This document shows positions 49,068 to 57,722 of a DNA stretch of 64,000 bases, piece after piece (positions within the stretch are counted from its first letter, which is position 1; every line of letters begins with the position of its first letter). Source of the stretch: Kitasatospora sp. MAP5-34. Its GTDB lineage: Bacteria > Actinomycetota > Actinomycetes > Streptomycetales > Streptomycetaceae. A program made the translations under genes and the position numbers. A model generated the notes under the pieces. The model did no database searches and had not been told where the DNA came from. It saw only the letters and a program-made list of their open reading frames with translations. The stretch is taken from contig NZ_JARXZC010000024.1 of the NCBI RefSeq assembly GCF_029894335.1, forward strand, positions 1 to 64,000, in the 5' to 3' direction.

Positions 49068-50510
49068 ATGCAGGACAGCACAGCGAACAGCACACCGGGC
49101 CTCGGCTCCACCGGAGTCTGGACCCTGGTGATCACCAGCGTGGCCGGCTTCATGGCCTCGCTCGACAACCTCGTCGTCACCACCGCGCTCCCGTCGATCC
49201 GTGCTCACCTCGGCGGCGGACTCTCCGACCTGGAGTGGACGGTCAGCGCCTACACCCTCACCTTCGCGGTGCTGCTGATGCTCGGTGCCGCGCTCGGCGA
49301 CCGGTTCGGCCGTCGTCGGCTCTTCCTCGGCGGGCTGGCGGTCTTCACCGCAGGTTCCGCCGCCGCCGCGCTCGCGCCGGGGCTCGGCGTCCTGATCGGC
49401 GCGCGGGCCGTCCAGGGCGCCGGTGCGGCCGTGATGATGCCGCTCACCCTGACGCTGCTCACGGCGGCGGTGCCCGCCGCCAGGCGCGGCCTGGCGTTCG
49501 GGATCTGGTCCGGCGTCAACGGGCTGGCCGTCGCGACCGGACCGCTGATCGGTGGCGCGCTCACCCAGCACCTCTCCTGGCAGTGGATCTTCTGGCTGAA
49601 CGTCCCGGTCGGCCTGCTGCTGCTCCCGCTCGCCTTCCTGCGGCTCACCGAGAGCCGCGCCGCCGACCCGCGCCTCGACCTCCCCGGCACCGCGCTGGTC
49701 AGCTCAGGCCTGTTCGGCATCGTCTTCGGCCTGATCCGGGGCAACGCCGACGGTTGGACCAGCACCCCGGTGCTCACCGGCCTGATAGCGGGCGGCGTCC
49801 TGCTGGTCGCCTTCGTCCGGTACGAACTCCGCGCCGCGCAGCCGATGCTGCCGATGCGGCTGTTCCGCAGCCGGGCGTTCTCGGCGGTGAACGCCGCCAG
49901 CCTGCTGATGTTCCTCGGGATGTTCGGCTCGATCTTCCTGATCAGCCAGTACCTGCAGGGCGTCCTCGGTGCCACCCCGACCGAGGCGGGCGTGCGGATG
50001 CTGCCGTGGACGGCGATGCCGCTGATCGTCGCCCCGATCGCGGGCATCCTCTCGGACCGGATCGGCGGCCGTGGCATCGTGGTGGCCGGTCTGACCATGC
50101 AGGGGATCGGCCTGGCGATGTTCGCGGTGATCGCGAACCACACCACCTCCTACACCGCCCAGGTCCCCACTCTGATCATCTGCGGCATCGGGATGGCGCT
50201 CTACTTCGCGCCCACCGCCAGCCTGGTGATGGCGAGTGTCGCCCCGCACGAACAGGGCATCGCCTCCGGCGCCAACAACGCGATGCGTGAGCTCGGCGGG
50301 GCGCTCGGGGTGGCCGTGCTCTCCACGGTCTTCTCCTCGAACGGCGGCTACGGCTCGCACCGGAGCTTCACCGACGGCCTGGTCCCGGCGCTGTACGTGG
50401 GCGCGGCGGCGGTCCTGGCGGGCGCGGTGTGCGCGTTCCTGATCCCTCGGCGCCGCAGGGCCGCAGCCGCTTCCGCCGATGCGGGCAAGGTGCTCGAACC
50501 TGTCGGGTGA
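49068..50510 (+). CDS. MFS drug-efflux transporter, DHA2 (14-helix) family
   Basis: A 480-residue multidrug transporter with 14 predicted helices. Motif A appears as GDRFGRRRLFLGGLAVFTAG after helix 2, motif C as GIWSGVNGLAVATGPLIGGALTQHLSWQWIFWLNVP in helix 5/6, and the N-terminal motif D1 as MASLDNLVVTTALPSI. It should export cationic or amphipathic toxins by proton antiport. ATG at 49068 is chosen for AAGGGGG seven bases upstream over a GTG at 49050. Expression is probably controlled by the TetR gene just before it. Confidence 0.94.
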   Translation: MQDSTANSTPGLGSTGVWTLVITSVAGFMASLDNLVVTTALPSIRAHLGGGLSDLEWTVSAYTLTFAVLLMLGAALGDRFGRRRLFLGGLAVFTAGSAAAALAPGLGVLIGARAVQGAGAAVMMPLTLTLLTAAVPAARRGLAFGIWSGVNGLAVATGPLIGGALTQHLSWQWIFWLNVPVGLLLLPLAFLRLTESRAADPRLDLPGTALVSSGLFGIVFGLIRGNADGWTSTPVLTGLIAGGVLLVAFVRYELRAAQPMLPMRLFRSRAFSAVNAASLLMFLGMFGSIFLISQYLQGVLGATPTEAGVRMLPWTAMPLIVAPIAGILSDRIGGRGIVVAGLTMQGIGLAMFAVIANHTTSYTAQVPTLIICGIGMALYFAPTASLVMASVAPHEQGIASGANNAMRELGGALGVAVLSTVFSSNGGYGSHRSFTDGLVPALYVGAAAVLAGAVCAFLIPRRRRAAAASADAGKVLEPVG

Positions 50511-50532
50511 GGCAGCGCGGTGCGCGGTGGGG

Positions 50533-50558
50533 GTCCCCCCGGCCGAAGGCTGGGGGAG
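50533..50558 (+). terminator. Hairpin after the MFS gene (dispersed-repeat type)
   Basis: GTCCCCCCGGCC pairs with GGCTGGGGGA around the loop gaa, with a G-T pair and a small bulge. The GGGGTCCCCCCGGCCGAAGG sequence is, from memory, frequent between streptomycete genes. It lies 22 bases after the MFS stop. Confidence 0.65.
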
Positions 50559-50648
50559 ACAGCGAGCAGCTGCCTCCCGCTACGCGCACGCGGTCGACCG
50601 AGCAGAGGCCCGCGCCCTGGTGTACCGCGACCCATATACCGTGGGGGC

Positions 50649-51689
50649 GTGCAGGTACTCGAAAACGCCCCCCTCGCCCAGCTGACCACGCTCCGCCTCG
50701 GCGGCCCGGCCCGCCGCTTGGTGACGGCCACCACGGACGCCGAGGTGGTCGCCGCCGTCCGTGCGGCGGACGAGGCGGGTGAGCCGCTGCTGGTGATCGG
50801 TGGCGGCTCCAACCTGGTGATCGGCGACGCGGGCTTCGACGGCACGGTCCTGCGGATCGCCACCACCGGCTTCGACCTGGACGGCAGCACGCTGGAGCTG
50901 GCGGCCGGCGAGGTCTGGGCGGACGCGGTGAGTCGCGCGGTGGACCAGGGCCTGGCCGGGATCGAGTTCCTGGCGGGCATCCCCGGCTCGGCCGGGGCCA
51001 CCCCGGTGCAGAACGTCGGTGCGTACGGGCAGGAGGTCTCCGGCACGATCACGGACGTGGTCGCCTACGACCGCGAGACCCGCGAGACCGTCACGCTGAC
51101 CAACGACGAGTGCGCCTTCAGCTACCGGTACAGCCGTTTCAAGGCCGCGCCGGACCGGTACGTGGTGCTCCGGGTGCGGTTCGCCCTGGAGGACGCGGGC
51201 GGGCAGTCGTCCCCCGTGAAGTACGCCGAGGTCGCCAGGACCCTCGGCGTCGCGGCCGACCAGCGGGTGGACCTGCGGGACGCGTACGCGACGGTGCTGC
51301 GGCTGCGCGCGGGCAAGGGCATGGTGCTGGACCCGGCGGACCACGACACCTGGTCGGCGGGCTCGTTCTTCACCAACCCGATCCTGACGCCCGACCAGTA
51401 CGCCGCCTTCCTGACCAGGCTGGACGGCCGGACGGCCCCCGCCTACCCCGGCCCGGACGGTTCCACCAAGACGTCGGCCGCCTGGCTGATCGACCAGGCG
51501 GGCTTCGAGAAGGGCTACGGCTCCGGCCCGGCGACCCTCTCCACCAAGCACACCCTGGCCCTCACCAACCGGGGCGGCGCGACCACCGCCGACCTGCTCG
51601 CCCTGGCCCGGGAGATCCGGGACGGGGTGCACGCCGCGTTCGGCGTCGAGCTGGTCAACGAGCCGGTCACGGTGGGCGTCCAGCTCTAG
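50649..51689 (+). CDS. murB: UDP-N-acetylenolpyruvoylglucosamine reductase
   Basis: A 346-residue type I MurB, the FAD/NADPH enzyme that makes UDP-N-acetylmuramic acid for peptidoglycan. FAD-binding text VIGGGSNLVIGDAGFDG is near residue 50, GIEFLAGIPGSAGATPVQNVGAYGQEV near 100, the substrate region FSYRYSRFK near 160, and SAGSFFTNPI holds the catalytic serine; AAWLIDQAGFEKGYGSGPA and KHTLALTN follow. GTG start at 50649 lies ten bases after TATACC (50634-50639), which may be a -10 box, so the leader would be very short. Confidence 0.96.
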   Translation: MQVLENAPLAQLTTLRLGGPARRLVTATTDAEVVAAVRAADEAGEPLLVIGGGSNLVIGDAGFDGTVLRIATTGFDLDGSTLELAAGEVWADAVSRAVDQGLAGIEFLAGIPGSAGATPVQNVGAYGQEVSGTITDVVAYDRETRETVTLTNDECAFSYRYSRFKAAPDRYVVLRVRFALEDAGGQSSPVKYAEVARTLGVAADQRVDLRDAYATVLRLRAGKGMVLDPADHDTWSAGSFFTNPILTPDQYAAFLTRLDGRTAPAYPGPDGSTKTSAAWLIDQAGFEKGYGSGPATLSTKHTLALTNRGGATTADLLALAREIRDGVHAAFGVELVNEPVTVGVQL

Positions 51690-51717
51690 TCCTGCTGGAG
51701 TACCGGAGTACCGGAGT

Positions 51718-52740
51718 TCAGGGCTGGGTGAGCCAGGCGTCGATGTCGGACAGCAGCACCTTCCGGACGTCCTCCGGTGCCCGTGAGCCGCGTACCGACT
51801 GCCGGGCCAGTTCCGCGAGTTCGGGGTCGGTGAAGCCGTGGACGGTGCGGGCCAGTTCGTACTGGTCGGCCAGCCGGGAGCCGAACAGCAGCGGGTCGTC
51901 GGCGCCCAGGGCGAGCGGTACGCCCGCTTCGAACAGCGTCCGGAGCGGGACCTCGCCGGCGCTCTCGTAGACGCCGAGCGAGACGTTGGAGGACGGGCAG
52001 ACCTCGCAGGTGATCTGGCGGTCCGCGAGCCGCTGCATCAGCCGGGGGTCCTCCGCCGCCCGTACGCCGTGGCCGATCCGTCCGGCGCCCAGGTCGTCCA
52101 GGCAGTCCCGGACGGACTCGGGGCCGGCCAGTTCGCCGCCGTGCGGGGCGGACAGCAGCCCGCCCTTGCGGGCGATCTCGAAGGCCCGGTCGAAGTCGCG
52201 GGCCAGGCCGCGCCGTTCGTCGTTGGACAGGCCGAAGCCCACCACGCCCTGGTCGGTGTAGCGGACGGCCAGCCGGGCCAGCGTGCGGGCGTCCATCGGG
52301 GACTTCATCCGGTTCGCGGCGACCAGCACCCGGATGCCGACGCCGGTGGCCACCGAAGCCTCCCGGACCGCGTCCAGGATCAGCTCCAGCGCCGGGATCA
52401 GCCCGCCCAGCCGGGGCGCGTACGAGGTCGGGTCGACCTGGATCTCCAGCCAGCGGGAGCCGTCCCGCCGCTCGTCCTCGGCGGTCTCCCGGACCAGGCG
52501 GCGGATGTCCTGCTCGTCGCGCAGGACGGACCGCGCGGTGTCGTACAGCCGCTGGAAGCGGAACCAGCCGCGCTCGTCGGTGGCGTCGAGGTGCTGGGGC
52601 TCGCCGGAGCTGAGCGCCTCGGGCAGGCGGACCCGGTGTTTCTCGGCCAGCTCCAGCAGGGTGGCGGGCCGCATCGAACCGGTGAAGTGCAGGTGCAGAT
52701 GGGCCTTGGGAAGGTCCCGGACATCACGCAGGCGTTCCAT
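51718..52740 (-). CDS. add: Adenosine deaminase family protein
   Basis: A 340-residue metal-dependent deaminase. Zinc-binding and catalytic motifs: PKAHLHLHFTGS (HxH) at the start, APHGGELAG (the H-A-G-E motif in a HGGE form), GHGVRAAEDP, CPSSNVSLG and LGADDPLLFG (usually TDDP). The substrate may be adenosine or adenine; the altered HGGE and ADDP texts argue for caution. ATG 52740 is preferred to 52758 because GGA-containing upstream sequence is better placed. It reads leftward and is separated from aspC by a terminator. Confidence 0.9.
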   Translation of the reverse strand: MERLRDVRDLPKAHLHLHFTGSMRPATLLELAEKHRVRLPEALSSGEPQHLDATDERGWFRFQRLYDTARSVLRDEQDIRRLVRETAEDERRDGSRWLEIQVDPTSYAPRLGGLIPALELILDAVREASVATGVGIRVLVAANRMKSPMDARTLARLAVRYTDQGVVGFGLSNDERRGLARDFDRAFEIARKGGLLSAPHGGELAGPESVRDCLDDLGAGRIGHGVRAAEDPRLMQRLADRQITCEVCPSSNVSLGVYESAGEVPLRTLFEAGVPLALGADDPLLFGSRLADQYELARTVHGFTDPELAELARQSVRGSRAPEDVRKVLLSDIDAWLTQP

Positions 52741-52775
52741 TCGCTGATCCTGCCGCATCCGGGGCCCAAAAGAGA

Positions 52776-52816
52776 ACCGCCCACTTCAAGTCCCTCGAAG
52801 GGGTGAAGTGGGCGGT
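52776..52816 (-). terminator. Terminator between aspC and add
   Basis: A perfect 13-bp outer stem (52776-52788 with 52804-52816) encloses a second short stem, CCCT/AGGG, at its tip. It lies downstream of the leftward aspC, so aspC and add are separate transcripts. Confidence 0.8.
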
Positions 52817-52849
52817 CAACATTCTGGGTAGTGCGTCCCGGGCTGCGCG

Positions 52850-54088
52850 TCAGGCGCGGGCCTCGCCCAGCAGCTTCTGCATCCGGCCGACGCCCTCGGC
52901 CAGGTCGGCGTCCCCGAGCGCGTACGAGAGGCGCAGGTAGCCGGGGGTGCCGAAGGCCTCGCCGGGGACGACCGCGACCTCGGCCTCGTCCAGGATCAGG
53001 GTGGCCAGCTCGGCGGAGGTCTGCGGGCGCTTGCCCCGGATCTCCTTGCCCAGCAGGTCCTTGACCGACGGGTAGGCGTAGAACGCGCCCTCGGGCTCGG
53101 GGCAGAACACGCCCTCGATCTCGTTGAGCATCCGGACGATGGTGCGGCGGCGGCGGTTGAACGCCTCCTTCATCTCCGCGACGGCGGCCAGGTCACCCGA
53201 GACGGCGGCCAGCGCGGCGACCTGGGCCACGTTGGAGACGTTCGAGGTGGCGTGCGACTGCAGGTTGGTCGCGGCGGCCACCACGTCCTTGGGGGCGATC
53301 AGCCAGCCGACCCGCCAGCCGGTCATCGCGTACGTCTTCGCCACGCCGTTGACCACGATGCACTTGTCGCGCAGCTCGGGCAGCAGGGCGGGCAGCGAGG
53401 TGAACGTCGCGTCGCCGTAGACCAGGTGCTCGTAGATCTCGTCGGTCAGCACCCAGAGGCCGTGCTCCAGCGCCCAGCGGCCGATCGCCTCGGCCTCGTC
53501 CCGGGTGTAGACCGCGCCGGTCGGGTTGGACGGCGAGACGAACAGGACGACCTTGGTGTTCTCGGTGCGGGCCGCCTCCAGCTGCTCGACCGAGACCTTG
53601 TAGCCGGTGGTCTCGTCGGCCACGACCTCGACCGGGACGCCGCCCGCGAGGCGGATCGACTCCGGGTAGGTGGTCCAGTACGGCGCCGGGACGATGACCT
53701 CGTCGCCCGGGTCGAGGATCGAGGCGAACGCCTCGTAGATGGCCTGCTTGCCGCCGTTGGTCACCAGCACCTGCGAGGCGTCCACCTGGTAGCCGGAGTC
53801 GCGCAGCGTCTTGGCGGCGATCGCGGCCTTCAGCTCCGGCAGGCCGCCGGCCGGGGTGTAGCGGTGGTTCTTCGGGTCCCGGCAGGCGGCGACGGCGGCC
53901 TCGACGATGTAGCCCGGGGTCGGGAAGTCCGGCTCGCCCGCGCCGAAGCCGATCACGGGGCGGCCGGCCGCCTTCAGGGCCTTGGCCTTGGCGTCCACCG
54001 CGAGGGTGGCGGACTCGGCGATCGAGCCGATCCGGGCCGAGACGCGGCGGTCTGTTGGACGGGGGGTGGCGGGGGTGGAAGCGCTCAT
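52850..54088 (-). CDS. aspC: Aspartate aminotransferase (class I, PLP-dependent)
   Basis: A 412-residue fold-type I aminotransferase. The PLP lysine is in NGVAKTYAMTGWRVGWL, the pyrimidine-binding tyrosine/aspartate region is SPSNPTGAVYTRDEAEA and LTDEIYEHLVYGD, and RLSYALGD provides the carboxylate-binding arginine. NHRYTPAGGLPELKAAIA is the domain-swap loop. It interconverts aspartate and oxaloacetate. ATG at 54088. In S. coelicolor the same gene lies just before tRNA-Trp-secE-nusG, on the opposite strand as here (from memory). Confidence 0.95.
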   Translation of the reverse strand: MSASTPATPRPTDRRVSARIGSIAESATLAVDAKAKALKAAGRPVIGFGAGEPDFPTPGYIVEAAVAACRDPKNHRYTPAGGLPELKAAIAAKTLRDSGYQVDASQVLVTNGGKQAIYEAFASILDPGDEVIVPAPYWTTYPESIRLAGGVPVEVVADETTGYKVSVEQLEAARTENTKVVLFVSPSNPTGAVYTRDEAEAIGRWALEHGLWVLTDEIYEHLVYGDATFTSLPALLPELRDKCIVVNGVAKTYAMTGWRVGWLIAPKDVVAAATNLQSHATSNVSNVAQVAALAAVSGDLAAVAEMKEAFNRRRRTIVRMLNEIEGVFCPEPEGAFYAYPSVKDLLGKEIRGKRPQTSAELATLILDEAEVAVVPGEAFGTPGYLRLSYALGDADLAEGVGRMQKLLGEARA

Positions 54089-54236
54089 ACCTGCATCGTC
54101 GCAGAGTCGGCGACGGCCGGGCGCGGGGTTTCAGCATGTGTACTCGGCCGTCCACGATGCGTACCGGCGTGGTGGCGATGTGAGGGGGTGACGGTGGGCC
54201 GACGGAGGGGGCCCGGTGGGCTTCCGGTGAATGAGG

Positions 54237-54267
54237 TTCGACCAAACGCGTAAGAATCCCGTACACT
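54237..54267 (+). promoter_or_regulatory. Possible promoter for tRNA-Trp/secE
   Basis: TACACT at 54262-54267 is a good -10 match with TTCGAC at 54237-54242 a weak -35 at 19-base spacing. A second -10-like TAGGTT at 54335-54340 lies closer to the tRNA. Confidence 0.4.
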
Positions 54268-54371
54268 CACTGCTCGATGGCTCCCGAACTGCGGCTCCGT
54301 CCGAGGCGTACACCACGCAACGGCCTGGATGCGGTAGGTTGGGGGACATCTCCGGAGCCGCGAGGCACCGT

Positions 54372-54444
54372 AGGGCAATAGCTCAATTGGTAGAGCACCG
54401 GTCTCCAAAACCGGCGGTTGGGGGTTCAAGTCCCTCTTGCCCTG
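54372..54444 (+). tRNA. tRNA-Trp (anticodon CCA)
   Basis: A 73-nt cloverleaf: acceptor AGGGCAA pairs with TTGCCCT, D arm GCTCAATTGGTAGAGC, anticodon loop TCTCCAAAA (CCA), T arm GGGGGTTCAAGTCCCTC, discriminator G. It lies in the conserved position upstream of secE. Confidence 0.96.
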
Positions 54445-54594
54445 CTGCTTGATCCGTACCGAGCCCGTTCGCTCCACAGAGCGAGCGGGCTTGATGCGGA
54501 GAGGGCCCCAATAGCACTGCTTTCGCCGGATCGCTCGTGCTCCGAACAGGCGCACAAGCGACGCTCGGCAGGACCCGGATTCAGGTGAGGACGA

Positions 54595-54969
54595 GTGACG
54601 GAGACCACGGGCTCCACCGCAACGCCTGAGAGCGGCAACCCCGAGGGTGCCGACGGCGTGGCCGACGAAGTCACGCCAGTCGACGGCGAGGAGAAGGCGC
54701 TCTCGCGTCGCGACCGCAAGCGGGCCAACAGGTCTGCCGGCGGCGACGGGGACAAGAAGGCCGGCAGGCGCGCCAGGAAGAGCATCTTCGCTCGGGCCGC
54801 ACTGTTCTACCGCCAGATCATCGCGGAGCTGCGCAAGGTCGTCTGGCCGACGCGCAACGAGCTGCTGCAGTACACGAGTGTCGTCGTGGTGTTCGTCGTC
54901 GTCGTCATGGCGGTCGTCGCCAGCCTCGACTTCGGCTTCTCCAAGCTCGCTCTGTGGATCTTCGGCTGA
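54595..54969 (+). CDS. secE: Preprotein translocase subunit SecE
   Basis: A 124-residue SecE of the short actinobacterial type. A charged N-terminal region (about 60 residues, KKAGRRARKS) precedes the conserved FYRQIIAELRKVVWPTRNELLQYT amphipathic helix and a single membrane helix (VVVVFVVVVMAVVASL). It clamps SecY in the Sec channel. GTG start with GAGG a few bases upstream. Located between tRNA-Trp and nusG, as in nearly all bacteria. Confidence 0.96.
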   Translation: MTETTGSTATPESGNPEGADGVADEVTPVDGEEKALSRRDRKRANRSAGGDGDKKAGRRARKSIFARAALFYRQIIAELRKVVWPTRNELLQYTSVVVVFVVVVMAVVASLDFGFSKLALWIFG

Positions 54970-55181
54970 CCCGCCCCTGAGCACAGCACCACCCCGACCC
55001 GGGCCGTTGCCAGAACGCTGGCAGCGCAGCCCGGGTCGAGCTGTCTGCGCGGTCCGGATGAGCCCGCTACCGTTGACTCGGTACTGTTGTAGTCATCCGA
55101 GTCGTTTCCGCGCGTGCCCGTGAGGGCGTTGGGTGGCCCGGAGTCGTTCCATCTCCACATCCCAGGAAAGAAGCAGCCACC

Positions 55182-56126
55182 GTGTCTGAGTCCCCCCTGT
55201 ACGACGCCGACGAGACCGTCCGCGAGGCGGATGTCGCCGCCGAGCTGGACGCGGCTGAGGCTGCTGACGCCGAGGCTGCGGAGCAGATCCTCGACGCGCC
55301 GGACGCCGACGCGGACGAGGTCGAGGCTGCGGACGAGGCCGAGGCGGGCGTACCGGCCGAGGAGGCCGCCGTGCACGAGGTCACCGAGGACGACGAGCCG
55401 GCCGAGGACGAGGCCGACGAGGCTTTCGTGACCGACGCGACCGACGAGGTCGAAGAGGCCGACGAGGAGAGCGCCGAGGCCGCCGCCGAGACCGAGGCCG
55501 AAGAAGCCGAAGAGGTCGAGGTCGACCCGGTCGCCGAGTTCCGCGAGAAGCTGCGCACCGCGCCGGGCGAGTGGTACGTGATCCACACCTACGCCGGCTA
55601 CGAGAACCGGGTGAAGCAGAACCTGGAGCAGCGCGCCGTCTCCCTCAACGTCGAGGACCGCATCTTCCAGGCCGAGGTGCCGCAGGAGGAGGTCGTCCAG
55701 ATCAAGAACGGCGACCGCAAGACGATCCGCCAGAACAAGCTCCCCGGCTACGTCCTGGTCCGGATCGACCTGGACGCCGAGTCCTGGGGCGTCGTCCGCA
55801 ACACCCCGGGTGTCACCGGCTTCGTCGGCAACGCGTACGACCCGTACCCGCTGACGCTGGACGAGGTCGTCAAGATGCTCGCCCCCGACGTGGAGCGCCA
55901 GGCGGCCAAGGAGGCCGGCCGGCCTTCCTCCGGCAAGCCGGTCGAGGTCCAGGTGCTGGACTTCGAGGTCGGCGACTCCGTCACCGTCACCGACGGTCCG
56001 TTCGCCACCCTGCAGGCGACCATCAACGAGATCAACCCGGACTCGAAGAAGGTCAAGGGCCTGGTCGAGATCTTCGGCCGCGAGACCCCGGTCGAGCTGT
56101 CCTTCGACCAGATCCAGAAGAACTAA
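55182..56126 (+). CDS. nusG: Transcription elongation/antitermination factor NusG with acidic N-terminal extension
   Basis: A 314-residue NusG. The NGN domain starts near residue 130 (EWYVIHTYAGYENRVKQNL) and has the conserved NKLPGYVLVRIDLD and NTPGVTGFVG segments; the C-terminal KOW domain (EVGDSVTVTDGPFATLQATI) follows from about residue 258. Before the NGN lies a 129-residue, extremely acidic, Ala/Glu/Asp-rich region, also seen in other streptomycete NusG proteins but long here. NusG binds RNA polymerase and Rho or S10. GTG start. A short terminator separates it from rplK. Confidence 0.95.
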   Translation: MSESPLYDADETVREADVAAELDAAEAADAEAAEQILDAPDADADEVEAADEAEAGVPAEEAAVHEVTEDDEPAEDEADEAFVTDATDEVEEADEESAEAAAETEAEEAEEVEVDPVAEFREKLRTAPGEWYVIHTYAGYENRVKQNLEQRAVSLNVEDRIFQAEVPQEEVVQIKNGDRKTIRQNKLPGYVLVRIDLDAESWGVVRNTPGVTGFVGNAYDPYPLTLDEVVKMLAPDVERQAAKEAGRPSSGKPVEVQVLDFEVGDSVTVTDGPFATLQATINEINPDSKKVKGLVEIFGRETPVELSFDQIQKN

Positions 56127-56143
56127 CCAAAGCCACCGGGTCG

Positions 56144-56169
56144 GGGCGAGGTCTTCGGGCCTCGCCCCA
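56144..56169 (+). terminator. Terminator between nusG and rplK
   Basis: GGGGCGAGG (56144-56152) pairs with CCTCGCCCC (56161-56169), followed by ACTCGTTTTGG. A partial-strength intrinsic terminator. Confidence 0.75.
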
Positions 56170-56287
56170 CTCGTTTTGGTCCAGCGGCGCATCCGCGTTA
56201 GCCTGGTTCGATGTGTGTAGTTCCGGCCGGGTGTCGCCCCGGCCGTACGCACATCGACTGTCACCTCTCAGAAGGACCCGGAGAGAA

Positions 56288-56722
56288 ATGCCTCCCAAGA
56301 AGAAGAAGATCACTGGGCTTATCAAGCTCCAGATCAAGGCTGGCGCGGCCAACCCCGCCCCGCCGGTCGGCCCCGCGCTCGGTCAGCACGGTGTCAACAT
56401 CATGGAGTTCTGCAAGGCCTACAACGCTGCGACCGAGTCGCAGCGCGGCATGATCGTGCCGGTGGAGATCACGGTCTACGACGACCGTTCCTTCACCTTC
56501 ATCACGAAGACGCCGCCGGCCGCGCGCCTCATCCTGAAGGCCGCGGGCGTGGAGAAGGGCTCTGCCGAGCCCCACAAGACCAAGGTCGCCAAGCTCAGCA
56601 GCGCCCAGGTCCGTGAGATCGCCTCGGTCAAGCTCCCCGACCTGAACGCCAACGACCTGGACGCCGCGGCGAAGATCATCGCCGGCACCGCCCGGTCGAT
56701 GGGCATCACCGTCGAGGGCTGA
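56288..56722 (+). CDS. rplK: Ribosomal protein L11
   Basis: A 144-residue L11, the stalk-base protein that binds 23S rRNA with the thiostrepton site. [21 protein letters not shown] and [22 protein letters not shown] (N-domain, with the proline-rich thiostrepton helix) are intact. C-domain ends [18 protein letters not shown] with GGAGAGAAATG spacing. A separate promoter is likely, since the nusG terminator precedes it. Confidence 0.98.
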
Positions 56723-56802
56723 CAGCCCCCAAGTCCCACCGTGGTAGGGCCCAGCGCGGCCCGTCAACACCACGACTCCTCCATTCACCTTCAGGAGAAG
56801 CA

Positions 56803-57525
56803 GTGAAGCGCAGCAAGGCTCTGAAGGCCGCGGACGTCAAGGTCGACCGCAGCCGTCTCTACGCTCCCCTCGAGGCCATCCGCCTCGCGAAGGAGACCTC
56901 CACCTCCAAGTTCGACGGCACCGTCGAGGTCGCCATGCGTCTGGGCGTCGACCCGCGCAAGGCCGACCAGATGGTCCGCAGCACCGTGATCCTTCCGCAC
57001 GGCACCGGTAAGACCGCTCGGGTCCTGGTCTTCGCGACCGGCGAGCGTGCCGAGGCCGCGCGTGCTGCGGGCGCCGACATCGTCGGCTCGGACGAGCTCA
57101 TCGACGAGGTTGCCAAGGGCCGCCTCGACTTCGACGCCGTCGTCGCCACCCCGGACCTCATGGGCAAGGTCGGCCGCCTCGGCCGCGTGCTCGGTCCCCG
57201 TGGCCTGATGCCGAACCCGAAGACCGGCACCGTGACCCCGGACGTGGCCAAGGCCGTGAACGAGATCAAGGGCGGCAAGATCGAGTTCCGCGTCGACAAG
57301 CACTCGAACCTGCACTTCATCATCGGTAAGGCCTCCTTCACCGACGAGCAGCTGGTCGAGAACTACGCCGCCGCGCTGGACGAGGTCCTCCGGGCCAAGC
57401 CGTCCGCCGCCAAGGGCCGCTACATCAAGAAGACCGCGGTCTCCACCACGATCGGCCCCGGCGTTCCGGTCGACCCGAACCGCACCCGCAACCTCCTCGT
57501 CGAGGAGGACCCGGCCGCCCTCTGA
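56803..57525 (+). CDS. rplA: Ribosomal protein L1
   Basis: A 240-residue L1. Characteristic text: MRLGVDPRKADQMVRSTVIL, GTGKTARVLVFATGERAEAA, LGPRGLMPNPKTGTVTPDVA, and GKIEFRVDKHSNLHFIIGKASF. GTG start 80 bases after rplK, with AGGAGAAG upstream. L1 is the autogenous repressor of the L11 operon in many bacteria; no clear mimic of the 23S L1 site was identified in this leader by eye. Ends at a 19-bp terminator. Confidence 0.98.
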   Translation: MKRSKALKAADVKVDRSRLYAPLEAIRLAKETSTSKFDGTVEVAMRLGVDPRKADQMVRSTVILPHGTGKTARVLVFATGERAEAARAAGADIVGSDELIDEVAKGRLDFDAVVATPDLMGKVGRLGRVLGPRGLMPNPKTGTVTPDVAKAVNEIKGGKIEFRVDKHSNLHFIIGKASFTDEQLVENYAAALDEVLRAKPSAAKGRYIKKTAVSTTIGPGVPVDPNRTRNLLVEEDPAAL

Positions 57526-57588
57526 GCCTCCGTGCTCTGAGTGGGTAGCCGCGTCCCGGGCGTGAGCCCGGTGGGCAGTTCATCTCGT

Positions 57589-57632
57589 ACGGCGGGCCCG
57601 TACCCCCTTGACCGGGGGTACGGGCCCGCCGT
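57589..57632 (+). terminator. 19-bp perfect hairpin after rplA
   Basis: Arms 57589-57607 and 57614-57632 are exact complements with loop ttgacc, followed by a short CGTTCTCC tract. It separates L11-L1 from the lipoprotein gene. Confidence 0.9.
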
Positions 57633-57722
57633 CGTTCTCCGTCCGGGCGACTGTCCGGTGCGTAGGGGTGGCATGGCATGGTGTGGGGGCGTAAGGCGCG
57701 GGGACGGCGGCAGGAGGAAGCG

